Assembly (NCBI GenBank): GCA_026826555.1
Contig: JAKSZT010005175.1
Span: 3,053,302 to 3,117,301, forward strand
DNA: 64,000 nt
Origin: Tolypeutes matacus
Taxonomy: Eukaryota; Chordata; Mammalia; Cingulata; Chlamyphoridae
Reading direction: 5' to 3'
Shown here in pieces: positions 21,807 through 34,775 of this stretch (its first letter is position 1; every line of letters starts with the position of its first letter). The position numbers and the translations under genes were made by a program. Under the pieces are notes generated by a model. That model was not told the DNA's origin. It searched no databases and worked only from the letters and a program-made list of their open reading frames with translations.

Positions 21807-22329
21807 TTTTAAATGAAATGAAATCTGTTCCTAGTGTACCTAAATCTGCATTTCCTGAGGAAAAATTTCCAGAGGAAATTTCAGATAATTTGCAGATTAT
21901 TTATGTAATAGAATGTAATCAAGTTAAAATATGCTATGAAACACCTGGTACTAAAGACTTTATTTCTTGCCTCTTTTCTAAGTCAGTCAATACCTGACTT
22001 AAGTTGAGTTCTACACAAGAATTGGAACCCCACACTTAATGTAATGCAAAACAACAAAGTATATAGAAAATGTAAAATCAAGGTTTGTAGTGGTAAATAA
22101 GAGTGCTCTAAATCAATTGGATGCTTTCAAATTCCTATGGAAGGAGACAGTCCAGTTCAAAGTAGGACAATGGAAATAGGGTCCAAACAAAAGGTCATGA
22201 AACTTTACCAATAGAGGGCAAGAAACCTTCAACTATCCAGTCATTTATATTTTAATATAATGTGTAAAATAATAATTCTTTTAAGTTTATTTTGCTAGTT
22301 ATGTAATCTAGGAGGTATTTTAGATTACT
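21807..22329. other. AT-rich DNA, nothing recognised
   Basis: No gene or named repeat could be supported. Confidence 0.5.
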
Positions 22330-22770
22330 CTTTATTTATTAGTCTCTTAATGCTAGTCTCTTTAGTTTGTAGTTGATTTATCTTGTCTTATGATTGAAAA
22401 CTATGCATTTACAACAAGAATTCTGTTTTGTTTATCTCATTATGGGGTCAAGGTGTATTTGTAGAATATATATTTCTTTTTAACTCAGTATAGCTAGTTT
22501 GTGTTGTCTAAAAATGTGTCCATTTCACCTAGGTTATCTAATTTGTTAGCATACAGTTGTTTTTAGTATGCTCTTATACTCCTGCTTATTTCTGTAGCAT
22601 TGATTATATTGCCCTCTCTTTCACTTCTGATTTTACTTATTTGCTTCCTCTCTCTTTTGTCTAGCTAAAAGCATGTCAATTTTGTTGATGTTTTCAAAGA
22701 ACAAACTTTTAGTTCTGTTGAATGTATTATTTTTTCTGTTAGTAATTCCCTATTTCAACTTTGAGTGGGT
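22330..22770 (-). mobile_element. L1 ORF2 relic
   Basis: Antisense reverse-transcriptase-region phrases of L1: 'gtgtccatttcacctaggttatctaatttgttagcatacagtt' around 22,520-22,560 and 'gtcaattttgttgatgttttcaaag' around 22,675. Stops occur throughout. Confidence 0.7.
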
Positions 22771-23934
22771 GTAGTGATTTTTATCTGCACATATACAGCT
22801 CAGCCTCCAACTAAGGACCTAGACCAAACCCCAGTATCAATATATGAGGCCCCTGTTTTTGAAACCCTATACTTAATGTTCCAACATCTCCAACTGGTGG
22901 AAACTCTAATCTCTGCCTCTTCAGATCTTCAAGACATTTATACTCTTCTGGTACTCTGTACTGTACTGGTCAGCAAGGAGTACAGAAAGGCAGAGTAATT
23001 GTGATTCTCTTCTCACATATTTCCATTATCTCATCAATAACAAGCCTGTTTTCTAAGGCCTGAAAACAGTTTTCATCTGTATTTTGTTCAGGTTTGGAGG
23101 TAAATATGATAGCACGGGAATTCTTAAACCACGTACATCATTATGGCAGAAGTTGAAATGTGACTGATGATTTTAAATAGCTTCTGATTTGAATGACAAT
23201 ATAGCTCATTATATTTTCCTTACAATTCTTTTCTCTCTTTTTTTTTTCATGAATTATTCTTGATTTTTATTTTGTTTAGTAAAAAATGGTTCTTCACCTT
23301 TCTTTCCATTTTGATAAATATTATTTCTCTTTTTTTTCTTTGAATTCATTAACTATTATTTCAGTTTCAACATTTTATTTATCCTATATTTTAAAGTTAA
23401 ATTCATTGTTTTTTCTCTAGCACCAAGAGATAACCAATTATATATTTTCAGTTTTGTAACTGTTTAATAGTATGAGTTACATATTTTCATTATTCACCTG
23501 AGTACCACTTTATCTTATACACAATGATATGAATTATTCATATTGCTATCTATTATATAAATTATTCTAAAGTTAAATATTTCCTATTTGACCTAGAATA
23601 ACTTAAAATTGAATTTTTAGTTTTAGGTGCTTTTAATATTCAAATTGAAATATCTTTCATTTTTATATCTTTAATATTGATTTTTGAAATATATTGCATT
23701 TTTGTCAGGTAACCAGGCTCTTTTAAGTTAAACTTTGAAAAATTATGAAAATTTATGGATTTATTGTAATCAATTTGTATAACTGACTCATAGATGGTGG
23801 GAAAGAAATTTTCAAATTTTGGTATGCAAATTTGAAATTATCCAATGTTTATTCACAGTTTATAAATTTGGGAAAGTGGTTAAACTATTGAATGAATTAG
23901 ACACTGGACATGTTTATCATGCCACTTCATTTTA
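22771..23934. other. Unresolved repeat-like stretch, then AT-rich DNA
   Basis: 22,771-23,130 breaks the L1 relic and is more GC-balanced, which suggests an inserted repeat (LTR or DNA transposon), but I cannot name it. 23,130-23,930 is AT-rich with no visible gene. Confidence 0.35.
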
Positions 23935-24600
23935 GTCATTCATTCAGTAAATAATTTATTGAATATCTACAATGTACCAGGCTATGTCTACATAGTATAG
24001 CAAAAGAATAGAAAGACTTTGTGTTTTTGGAGATTTTATTCTAGCTGAGAGCTACTGAGATATATAGAGAAGTAAGTGATATGCAATGTTGGAATGGGAA
24101 AAATGCTATATAAATTTGAAATGTAAGACAGAATAGAGAGTGAGAGAGCCAAGAGCAAGGGCATGAGGAAGCAACTAGAAATCAAAGGATAATTAAAAAT
24201 TGGCATTTGATAAAAGACTTCAAGGGTGGAAGAGTTAATCAAATAGGTACATGGAAGGAAAGTCTTATATACAGGGAGAGCACCAGTGCAAAGGCCCTGT
24301 GCATGTGGCTGGGCCATGCAGTTTAAGGAAAGCAAAGATATCTCTCTAACAAGAGAGACATTCTATTGCTTTTTTTTTTGGGCGGTGGGGAGAGTAATAA
24401 TCAACCAAGAACATGTATGTGATATCTTCTATGGAAAAAAAAATCTAAATGGACCGGGTGTATGGAGTCAATTAGACTTCTTCTCTTAAAAAAGAATTTT
24501 CAGAGAATTCTTCAGGGAGAATGTGACATTTGAGCAACCTGAAAGAGGTGAAAGAGTCATGCAAATATCTGGAAGAAGTGAGGTTCAGGCAAATGAAATT
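23935..24600 (-). mobile_element. L2 LINE relic
   Basis: Starts with the antisense L2 3' end 'cattcattcagtaaataatttattgaatatctacaatgtaccagg' and keeps later L2 phrases in order, such as 'ttctagctgagag', 'agtgcaaaggccctgtg' (24,285) and 'gagaatgtgacatttgagcaacctgaaag' (24,515). It is an ancient repeat. Confidence 0.8.
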
Positions 24601-24919
24601 GTATGAACAATATTCATGATATTATTTATTTTGTGTCTTGTATTGTATTGTCATTTTTAGTAAAGATTGATTTAAAAATATATTGTATTTTGACTCAAAC
24701 TGATAATTATTGTCTTTTTTTAAAGAAATTTATTGTTTAATTAAAACAAAATTAAAATTTTCTCTAACATATAAAGTTTCATTATACTAATATTTCATGT
24801 TCTTTTTGGAAATATATTTTTTGTTGGAAAAATAAAATTCATTAGGCCCAACATTGATGAACCTATGCTAATGTGATGATGTCAGCTACACCAAAACCTA
24901 AGCAAGTTTTTTTTTTCTT

Positions 24920-25524
24920 TGTAGCAGTTTGGTATTGTTTATGAATTCCAAAAACAGATATTGGATTGTGTTTGTAACTATTCTGTTCCTCTGGTAGTAT
25001 TTGATTGTATTAAGTTCAGAGGTTTCACTTTTACTTGATAAAATTGAAATTAGGACTTTGATTCAGCCACATCAGTAGGCTTGAGTCCCTACCCCTGTGG
25101 AGGGCGGAGACTCACAAAGAAAATGACAGGGCAGAGGAGAGAGTTGGAGTTTTGATGCTGGAGCCTGGGGATATGATCACACAGGAGAAGAACACAGAGG
25201 AATAGAGATAGCTCTATAGACATGGCAGAGGCCCCAGAAAGAGAGAGATCCTGATAGTGTACAGCTGACCTTGTGGAGAAAACAGAGCATCTGAACCTGG
25301 AAAGAAGCCCCTGAGAGAGAGACATTTAGGAGGAAAGGGAAGACTGAACCCTTGCAGAGACTGGCAGCCATCTTGCTTCCACATGTGGCAACAAACTTTG
25401 GTGAGGGAAGTAAGTTACACTTTATATTTTGTAACTGTAAACTTTGACCCCAAATAAATACCCATTATAAAAGACAGCAGATTTCTGGTACTTTATATCA
25501 GCACATCTCTGACTGACTAATACA
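24920..25524 (+). mobile_element. MaLR-type solo LTR (plus strand)
   Basis: Begins TGTAGCAGTTTGGTATTG and ends CTGACTGACTAATACA. A polyadenylation signal AATAAA lies at 25,453-25,458, about 65 bases from the 3' end, as in a MaLR R/U5 region. Same family as 4,132-4,729, 32,559-33,176 and 42,859-43,493. No internal region follows, so it is a solo LTR. The flanking five bases (TTCTT, CCCTG) do not match, so the target duplication has decayed or the 5' edge is off by a few bases. Confidence 0.8.
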
Positions 25525-25842
25525 CCCTGTAAATAGCTGGCTCACCCAGAAAACAGATTTTAAATCACCCAATCAGCTAATTGTCAGCTCCCTATCCTTA
25601 TGCCAGCTAACTTACTCATTTCGAAGCAACTATCTGCAGTTACCATATTAGGAAATATAGACTGCATTAACCAATGAAAATTTCCTCCCAATGTGCCCCT
25701 TCTTTCTACCTATGAAAGCCCACTGCTTTCTTTGTTCAGTGGAATTCCTTTCTACCTTTGGTGATTGGAATCTCCCCAATTCATGAACTGATTCAAGAAA
25801 ACTCTCTGAGGTTTTATCAAATTTTGCTCTATATTAAAAAAA
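25525..25842 (+). mobile_element. Possible class I ERV LTR remnant
   Basis: A CCAATCAGC motif (25,568), a TATGAAAGCCC box (25,711) and a 'ttgttcagtgga' stretch downstream resemble the promoter layout of class I ERV LTRs. The MaLR LTR at 24,920-25,524 adjoins or interrupts its 5' side. Assignment is tentative. Confidence 0.35.
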
Positions 25843-26115
25843 ATTTTTTTTTTAAGATACTTAGATTACATAAATTTTATACAAAAAAATATAGGGATTC
25901 CCATATGCCCCACTCCCCATACCTCCCATAACCTCCCACACAAACATCCTTCATTAGTGTGGCACATTCACTGCAGTTGATAAATGCAAGCTGGGGCTTT
26001 GCTATTCAGCATGGACCATAGTTCACATTGTAGTCTTCACTCTCTCCCACACAGTTCTGTATGTTATGTGATGAGATAAAATGGCACCTTTCTAATTGTT
26101 GTCTTTAGTAAATAT
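25843..26115 (-). mobile_element. L1 3' end, truncated
   Basis: T-rich start, then 'ttaagatacttagattacataaattttatac' and 'ggaccatagttcacattgtag', matching the first 270 bases of 47,703-49,490. Confidence 0.8.
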
Positions 26116-28304
26116 AGGTAGCTGCTCTCTCGCCTTAATACCCCCAAAATATCCTATGAAAAATCTGAATGTTTTCTACACTACTTTGACAATTATCCAC
26201 TAATTTCTTGACTCTATTTTTGAATGGACCACTAATAAGATTGAGTTTAAATTTCCATGTTTTAAAAGCTCTAATTCAATCCATTGATTTTATTTTCATT
26301 GGTTTAATTTTATTTTTCAATAATTCCTGAAATAATTCTTGACATAAAATTAGTTAAAAATAATATTTTGCTATGTTGATATGTAAGATACCTTAAAGTT
26401 AGCTAAGTAGAACATAAACACAATACAAATGGTTAACTAACATCGCAATGGCTCCTAAGACTTAACACACTGAACAAAACTATCATTACGTTGATGTCTG
26501 AAATATCAAACATGATTTAAATTGAGTGTTTTTATGAGCATATGCAAAGGGAAAAATATCTAGGAAATTTTAGACACTCAGAGTTGATCATGTAGTGTGG
26601 GAGACAGCAAGATCATTGGGAGTGTCACAAGAGAAAGAATGAAGAGGAGGAAAAGAAATGATTGGTTCATTCTGGAAAGGTCAGCATTACTGGGAGACTA
26701 TAGCAGATGTACTGAGAGAGAAGCTAGAAAAGTGAATGGGAAATAAATCTGAGACAAATATTAAGAGCATACTAAGAAGACATTTAAACATGATTTTGTA
26801 CAAATGAAATATAGTACTGCTTCTTTTGATGACAAGTAATATGTGGTATGTTTTTTACTCCTATAGACACAATGGCAGGAAAATATAAATAATTTTAAAA
26901 GTACAATTAAATGATTTTTAAACATTATATAAATAAGTGTTTAAGCTAACTTATCTTTCTATAGAAAATTTTCTATAGAAGAATACATACTCAATGCAAT
27001 TAAGAAATAGAAATTACACATACAAATTAGAATCAGGAAATATAAATAAAGTGTGAAATCCTTATTGTTTCACATAATTATTGAAAATTGAGCATTATAT
27101 TTAAAATGAATGAATGAAAATCCTTTGTAGAAAAAGAAATGAATACAACATAATCATTTTAATAAGTCTCAGATGTGATGAACAATTTTCAGGGAAACCA
27201 ATCTTAATCAGATACTGTGACTGGAAGGAAAAATTTTATATAACCTAAATAAGGAGTGCGTGATTAGGTAGACAGGAGCTGCAACATAGCCCTACACTAA
27301 TGCAGTTTCAAATTTCATAGGTAATCCATTATATTATAACTTTTATTATATAAATTATTATATTGTAAAATGAGATTTCTAGGAGTCAGATCACTGTAAA
27401 ACTGAGAAGAAAAGAATAATTCAAAAATAAATATGCATATACATACACACATAGATCTCATTAAATGAGCTACCTTCAGTCAATCCCAAGAATAACTGCT
27501 CATTCTCTTTATAGGACATTAGTTTTTGATATATGAGATAGGAGAACTTCCTAACCAAGTGACTCCAATTATTTTAGTCATGGTATATATACTTGAGGCA
27601 GGATAGAATAGAGACCTAAGGAGTATTCGATTGTATTAAGTTCAGAGGTTTCACTTTTACTTGATTAAATTAGGTAGAAACCTAATAAATTTTCGCACAA
27701 ACACCAACCAGTAGAAAAAAACTAAAGCAGCAACCTGCTGCTGTATGCAAGTTATCAGAAGGCACTTGGCCCTGCTGATGTGCAAAAATAAGTTTCATAT
27801 TATGCCTTCTGATGTGGTGGGAATGCAGTTTATACCATTCACCCATCAGCTGAGGAAACAACACTGACAGCATGTGCCTACTGTATGCTGCATTTGCTGC
27901 ATGCTGCATGTGCATGTGCATATGCAAGTCATGGGAAAGCATCGGTTCTGATAACACTTTTTTTGCAATCCTAACTATTCAGAAAATAAATCATTTGAGA
28001 AGGAATAAGTATGTAAATTACTATGCCATATTTAATATATCTGAAATATTTGGAAAAGTGGCCTAGAAATAGAATTTTCAACAAAATTAACATTTTTGAA
28101 CACTAGTATGTACATGACTGTCCAAATATCATAAAAAGATACAAACATGAGTATAATAGAATTCTTGACCTTGGTGAACTCTCACTATAAAACAAAAACA
28201 AGAGAAAATTATCATTATTTAATGCATGTATATATTTATCCATATATAAATACATCCTTATATATGCCAAAATGTGATCAATATTTGCATCCATGTTTTA
28301 TATG
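26116..28304. other. AT-rich intergenic DNA with a short LTR scrap and a TGCATG-rich patch
   Basis: 27,623-27,673 matches about 50 bases of the MaLR LTR (25,003-25,055), with nothing of the rest of the LTR beside it. 27,885-27,930 is a cluster of overlapping TGCTGCATG/TGCATG units. Otherwise no gene or named repeat was recognised. Confidence 0.5.
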
Positions 28305-28410
28305 TGATACATTTGTTAAATGCTGTGAAGAACACAAATATGAATAAGCAAATTCTGCTCTCAAGGAGATTAAAGTCTTCTTGAAGAGAGAAAAATCTTA
28401 AATACACACA
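28305..28410 (-). mobile_element. L2 scrap
   Basis: 'gtgaagaacacaaatatgaataagcaaattctgctctcaaggagattaaag' follows the antisense L2 pattern of a 'gaataa...ctgccctcaaggagctta' phrase. Confidence 0.5.
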
Positions 28411-28865
28411 TATAGACACATTTTATTTTAAAACAACTTCATCAATTTATCTTCAATTCCTTTCAACATATGTTTCAAATGTGAGGACCCGAGTCATTCC
28501 TTTCATTACTTCTCAATAATTCATGCAGTCAAAACTATACTCAGAGATGGACCTTGCTTTGTAGCCATTTTTAAACAATGTCTGGAACAGTTCATTCATC
28601 TGGGTTTACATTTAGGAATAATTGTTCAACCCTGCAATTCCCACTTGAGGGGGAAAAATTCTTCTCTTAATAAGATAAATTCACAATTAGAAAAGCTTTT
28701 CTACTTCATTGGGAGACCTGAAAATCTTGATACATAACTCCAAGTTGCTTCAGGAATTATTCTGCAGCTAGAAATTCATTTATCTACTAACACACACAGA
28801 TTTTTTATTAAGTCTTTGAAGTTAGAGTGTCATGCTATAGTTATGTGGATATTATGTTCTGCAGT
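28411..28865. other. Unassigned AT-rich DNA
   Basis: No gene or named repeat was recognised. Confidence 0.5.
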
Positions 28866-29145
28866 TTTTTATTTATTTATTTTACTTTTTATTTTTAAAG
28901 AGACTTAGATTGCATAAATGATACATAAAAAATGTAGGGGATTCCCATATGCCCCACTGATTACAACTGATGAACAAATAGATATTGGAGCAGTGCCACC
29001 AAGTGTGGATTATAGTTTACATAATAGTTTAAACTCTCCCCCACACAATTTTGTGACAAGATATATAATGTACTGTGCCTGTCATTGCAATGTCATTCAG
29101 GGCAATTCCAATATTCTGAAAATGCCCTCGTGTAGTTTTTAGTGG
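28866..29145 (-). mobile_element. L1 3' end, truncated
   Basis: T-rich start, then 'gagacttagattgcataaatgatac' and 'gtgtggattatagtttacat', as in the other truncated L1 3' ends here. It adjoins the end of the ERVL internal region. Confidence 0.75.
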
Positions 29146-32100
29146 AAAATCTACACTACTTTTTAAACATATCATTTTTCCATACAATAAAAAATCATGT
29201 CTAATCACAGATAAATTATCAGTGTTTTGACTGTTGCAGCAAAATGCTGCCACATTATTAAAAAATTTCTCTTTTATTCAACAGATCAAATAGTGCTTGC
29301 ACCTCACTAAAGTGGTCCAATCTTTTTAGTGGTGTTGTCACTTTCTTTATTAGTTCTATATACTTTTCTGCTTTGATCTCAGGCTATTAGCCACTCTTTC
29401 TTGTGTTAGTAAAACTTAGAATTTTGTATTATCACTACCTTCTCCTACTACCCATTCCATGTTCCCTTTACCCTCAGCAAGCACCTCAACTAGAAGTGGT
29501 TCCTTTCCTGGTGGGTTGAACCAAAATTTCATTCCTGAAGATTCTGGTCCATTTTTAGTCCTTCCTGGTTTGGGTTTTTGTAATTTTCCATTGACTTTAA
29601 TCACAGGGCATGGTAGTACTAAGAGACACACTAGAGGATCTCCTATATTCCAGGCAACCCTTCTTTAATGCCATTATCTTGGTGCAGCCCTATTTTTGCT
29701 TGATAGCCAGGATCTTTCAATACATAATTTCCCAGCTGTGGATCACAAGACATTGGCAAGATAGTAGGCCAAGTGTTGATCTCACTCTTTTCAAAATGAA
29801 AAGGAGGACAGGTGTGTTAAACAGTGTTTATCTCAGCTCTTTTCATATTAAATCACAGTAATAAACAAAGGGAACAGTAAAAGAAATTTTCTTCCCACAT
29901 TCAAACAAATGAGATAGTATATCAGTTGACAGAATATTGAAATATAACAGCAGAATTCTAGATGTTTCAACAATTATGCAAAAGATGTTTACTGGGAACA
30001 TAAACTGTGATTGAATTAAAATTTTATATGACAGTCTATGTTTCAATCAAATTTCCTTCTTATCAATTAACATGACATTGTCCTTTAATGGCTAAATAGT
30101 TACTCAAGTCATTGCTTTTGAAAATCTAATTTCTTGACAATCCATATGTTTTCCCATACCCTCAAAAATCTCTGGAGGAGGCACTTATAGTTAACATAGA
30201 TGGCTCATAAAATGTTTCAGTCTTTTTTGCTCAGAGAATGTTTGAACAACTAGCAAAACCTGAAAGAGTCATGTTCTTCAAAACTCCAGAAATCTCTTAA
30301 AGGGATGCAGTAGCTGGGCAAGTGCTAACTCAAGAAAACTCAACATTAAAAGTGGTAGAAGAAGTTTGTGTTGCCCTTGATGGCCTCTCTTTTATACCCT
30401 CCCTGGTAGACTGTGAGCCAGCTTGTGCTCTCATTGAGGGTACCTGGCCCTGTTCCATCAAGAACATAGGTATATACTGGGATGCCTTTACTTTGGTCCC
30501 AATCAATTGGTTTGCATCCTGATGCAGTAAACTAGGATACTTCTTTTGGGCTTGCTTTCCCAGAGCTTGCCTTGCAGACAGATGCAATTTTTGAACAGCT
30601 AAAGCAGTATAAGAAACAATGTAATCAAAACAGCCTAGGGTAAAAGACAAGCTGCTTTAAATAATAAAATTGTATATCTGGGATTGAAAGAAATCTATTT
30701 TTATAGGGAGAATTGGATGCATTTCAATGGTTGTAATTTGGGGAATTTCTAAGGCCATGAACAAACACTAAACACAGGCTCAGAAGAAACTAAGAGGGCC
30801 CGTTACTTTACATTTACCTCAGACTAATTTTCTTGATAGGTGGGCTAGATCCTGCAGGAGAGTAAGGGCCAACAGAGTGCTAAATTGCAAAGTCTATTAA
30901 AGGTGTGTTTCCTGCATTGTTTTATTGGTTTTGTTAGCTCCTGGCACTCAAGGAAATTTCTGTCACATCATTGGTTACAAACTTAAGGAACAAACAGCTC
31001 AGAGACTAATTCCCAGAATTAACACTTTAAAATATTAAAATGTGCACAGTGCAAAAAAAATTCACCCAATTTTATGGCTTATTGAGTCAGACAACATCCA
31101 ATTCTTGATGAGCAACTGCGGTTTCATGATAACTTGGTGACCCATTGTTAAATATTCAGCCTTGCTAAGACCCATTCAGAGGTGAAAGCTGTTTCTCAAA
31201 AGTAGAGTAGTTAATCTGCATAGGATTACAGAGCTTTGCTCCAAAATCCTAAGGGTCTGCACTGTGAGCCTCCCATAGGGACCTGCAAAAGGCTCCAGAC
31301 ACAGATCTATTTGCTACTAACATGTCCAGCAGCTTTGGGCCTGTTGGATCATACAGCACAAGTGGCAGAGTAGCTTGCCCAGTAGCCTGGACCTGTTGCA
31401 GATCTTCCTTTTTTTCCAGACACCACTCAAAACTAGCAGCCTTTCAGGTCATTCCAGAAATGGGTTGTAATAGCACACCCAAATAAGGAATATGTTGTCT
31501 CCAAAATCTGAAGAGGCCAACAAGGCATTATGTCTCTTTTTGGTTTTAAGAAGGGCATATGTCATAGCTTATCCTTCACCTTATAAGGAATATTTTGAAA
31601 TGCCATTCCATCTGTTTTCTGCACAGGCCTGAAAGGAGAGTTGAATGGAGATATGGTGGGAATCATCAATCTTACAAACTTCAAGTCCTTGATAGTGGCA
31701 CTAATTACTGCAATCCCTCCAAGAATGAGGCATTACTTTTGATTTACTAACTTGCTAGGTTTCCTTATGGCCCTTTTCTACCGTATTATTTCTCATTCTA
31801 CAAGTCAGCAATGAATCATGTGGATTCTGCCAGTTGGTGAGTATTTTATTCTAATTATGCATTCTGGAACTGGGTATATAACCACAGAATGGATCCAGGG
31901 AACCACTGGACCTACTGTGAGAAGTAGTGGAAGTAAAACTCCATTGATGACCTGACCTTCATAAGCCCCTATTCTGATTGCTGAACCCCAATGATGTTTA
32001 GGTACTCCATGACCTACTAGGCAACAACAAAGTTCTGTGTGATTCAGACTATTTTGATTACTGCTTTGAGTCTGCTGTCCATTTTGGTTGTCATGTCCAC

Positions 32101-32558
32101 CTTGTCTTGGGTGATTAAGTGCTGCTAACCTGGTATCTGATCATCTTCATAGTGATTAAGCATGAAAATTCAGTGATAGCAGTTCCCACAATATAATCTG
32201 ACTTATGGAGAAGAGCAACCACTGAGCTCTTCAAGGATGTTGTTTATCTCACAAATTTATTATTCACAGTCTTGGTGAAAGTTGAATCCCATGACCATTT
32301 CTAGGTAAAAGGACATAGATTTTTTTGAGAAGCCTGGAAGGGAGATTAACAGTAAAAATTTTGCATGTGTAGCAATGTCCTTCCCCAAAGGGATCTGTAC
32401 ATCCCTTAATTCAAGGGTCTCTGGGGCTGTAGATTTTCTCAAGTCTGGGAATTGCTTAAAGGGCCAGGAATCTCTATTTTGAAATACAGGTGATACTTTT
32501 TTTTTCACTTGACCTAGAACTGTTCTTATACACATCAGGTAATAATTTGTAGACTGCC

Positions 32559-33176
32559 TGTATTAGTCAGCCAAAGGGATGCTGATGCAAAATACCAGAA
32601 ATGGGTTGGTCTTTATAAAGGGTATTTATTTGGGGTAGAAGTCCACAGTTACCAGGCCATAAAGTGTTAGTTTCTTTCCTCACCAAAGTCTATTGCCACA
32701 TGTTGGAGCAAGATAGCTGCCAACATTTGCCAGGGTTCAGGCTTCTTGGGCTCTTTTCTTCCCGGGGCTCCGTTTCTCTCCAGGCTCAACTCCTCTGTTT
32801 CCTCCACAAGGTCAACTGTAGACTATGAGGCTCTCTAGGCTTTGTCTCTCTCCACAAGGCCAGCTGTAGACTTTCAGGTGAAAGGCTCATGTCTTTTCCC
32901 GGGGCCTTCTCTCCTTCCTCACGACCAAGCTTTTTTACCTCCCAAGGCTCCAGCTCAAGACACCAACATCAGAACTACTACAACTCTGTCCTTTGCTATG
33001 CCTTTTATATTTGATTCCCCACCCACCAAAGAGTGGGGCTCAATGCCCTACTGATGTGGACAAGTCAACGCCCAAATCAGAACTCAATCATGCCCAGATT
33101 AACAGACCAGTTTACAAACATAATCCAATATATATTTTTGTAATTCATAACTATATCAAACTGCCAAACTGCTACA
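32559..33176 (-). mobile_element. MaLR-type solo LTR nested in the ERVL
   Basis: Plus strand starts TGTATTAGTCAGCC and ends AAACTGCTACA, so the sense strand is TGTAGCAGTTT...GACTAATACA. The antisense AATAAA is at 32,625-32,630. Flanking five bases are CTGCC (32,554) and CTACC (33,177), an imperfect target duplication. A 45-base internal segment around the 'ccacaaggtcaactgtagact' and 'ccacaaggccagctgtagact' phrases is tandemly repeated. Confidence 0.85.
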
Positions 33177-33799
33177 CTACCTATCTATTTAACTTCTATG
33201 TACTCCATTACATACTAGCTAACATTATAGGTCTGTGTGAGTCAGATTGCTTTGAGTTGACTTTCCATTATGATATTTATGTCCATCTTGTCTTTGGCAA
33301 TTAGATGCTGCCACTGATAGTCTCAAAAATGTATTCTTCAAAGACCTGTTGAAAGTCATACACTTTGGACATCCTGGAGTGGGTGATCAGGTTTCACATG
33401 ATAAATCCATTCTTACCATCTAATCTCTCTATGCCTTTGATTCTCTTATCTAAATTATACCATGGCAGTCCTCTCAATTTAACCTCAGTAATATCAGCCA
33501 CCCTTTCGTACATGTTTCAACCAGCCACATAAAAATTGTTAGAGTCCTATCTATCTTGCAAGCAACAACATTGAATCCACAATCTCTTCTTAATGTACCC
33601 ATATCAATAAACTCAGCTTGATCGAATTTTATATTCCTTCCACCATTTTCCCACACCCTAAATTTCTATTCTAACACACATTCCCTTGATTTGTGTCTTT
33701 GTAAATTGTAAAACTCATGAGGTTTTTTTTTTGGAGTGTAGTATACCAATACAGTTTGTACCTTACCTTTTGGGGCCTGTTAGGACATCAATCTCGTTA

Positions 33800-34080
33800 T
33801 AAATTTGGATGAAAAGTTGGATGGTGGGGGTGGGTCATGGGAAGAATTAGAAGTGACTTGCAAGCCAGTTACCTCAGGGCACTTCAGTGCAGTTTCATCT
33901 GGTGAAACAGGATTAATCTCTTCAGACGGAAGAGTGAGGGCTATTTCTTCAGGGAAGGTGATTACAAGCTTGTCAGGCACATTAAGGTTAATCTCTTCAG
34001 GTGGGCATTGGATGGCAATTTCTTCAGGGCAGACTAGAGGTAGAGTGAAGATAAGGTATCTTTCCCATCAGGGAAGACCA
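33800..34080 (-). repeat. Degenerate nine-residue tandem repeat in ERVL gag-like sequence
   Basis: In the minus-strand frame that holds 33,780-33,980 the sequence shows a roughly 27-base periodicity, giving units of the form E-E-I-x-x-x-x-P-x (for example EEIALTLPS, EEINPVSPD). On the plus strand 'cttcag' recurs with the same spacing. The matching part of the second ERVL copy (near 37,000) is not clearly repetitive. Confidence 0.55.
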
Positions 34081-34775
34081 TTATAAGTTTATCTACAAAG
34101 ATTCATTGAACATTTATATTTTCAATGTCCCCATTGCCATCATTATCAATGCATGTGACCCCATTCCAATTATCAGTATCTATTCCTTTACAATAAATTC
34201 TATCATTTTAACAGCAGACACCCTGCAAGGTTGGGAACTTAGTTTCTTTTGTAATTCTGCTACTCACACCATGAAACTCTGGGTCTGGTTTTCAGCATCT
34301 CAAGGCTATGACTATACAAGATATGATTTTCTTTCAGGGCACACATAGAAACTTTCACACCCTTCATTTAGTGTTTTAATTTAACATTTGAAGCAATAAT
34401 CTCATTTTTTTCTTTTATAGCTGTATCCCACATATTTAGGAACAACCACCCATCATCAATCTCTAACTTTTAACTCCACAAAACTCTGTCATGGTGAAAG
34501 ACACTCTTACCCAGAGAGTTGCCTCTTATAAACACTTGAGTAGCCATATTCAGTGGTGATATTTTGTGTGTTTCTATTTCCAAAACATGCCATGGACTAA
34601 AAGTACCATTTTTTTAAAGCTATATCAGTGCCATTTTTATAATTGGAAATAGAGTCATTAGTGTCTTTGAGTCTAATCAGAGTAGAGAGCCAATTGAAAG
34701 AACTCCAGAACCAATTCAGAAACCCCCTTTTTAAGATTCTGTTTTTCAAGAACCACCCTATTCTTTTCACCAAGT

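Larger units (their letters stand above)
29275..34775 (-). mobile_element. ERVL internal region (gag-pol remains)
   Basis: A class III endogenous retrovirus remnant on the minus strand, following the 5' LTR at 34,776-35,200. Going left from the LTR come the gag-like part (about 34,700-32,500), then pol-like sequence. An integrase C-terminal-like stretch forms the longest remnant frame at 29,416-29,631. The reverse transcriptase active-site region lies near 31,090 and is mutated (its Asp pair is not preserved). All frames carry many stops and shifts; none is a functional gene. A MaLR LTR (32,559-33,176) interrupts it. No 3' LTR was seen. Family name is by eye. Confidence 0.75.

Noticed and set aside
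29416..29631. 71-codon minus-strand frame as a host gene
   Set aside because: It fits the integrase C-terminal part of ERVL pol by position and composition, and its neighbours are other ERVL remains.
33805..34086. Plus-strand 93-codon glycine/serine repeat frame
   Set aside because: It is the mirror of the nine-residue repeat in the minus-strand ERVL gag-like sequence; the minus strand is the sense strand.
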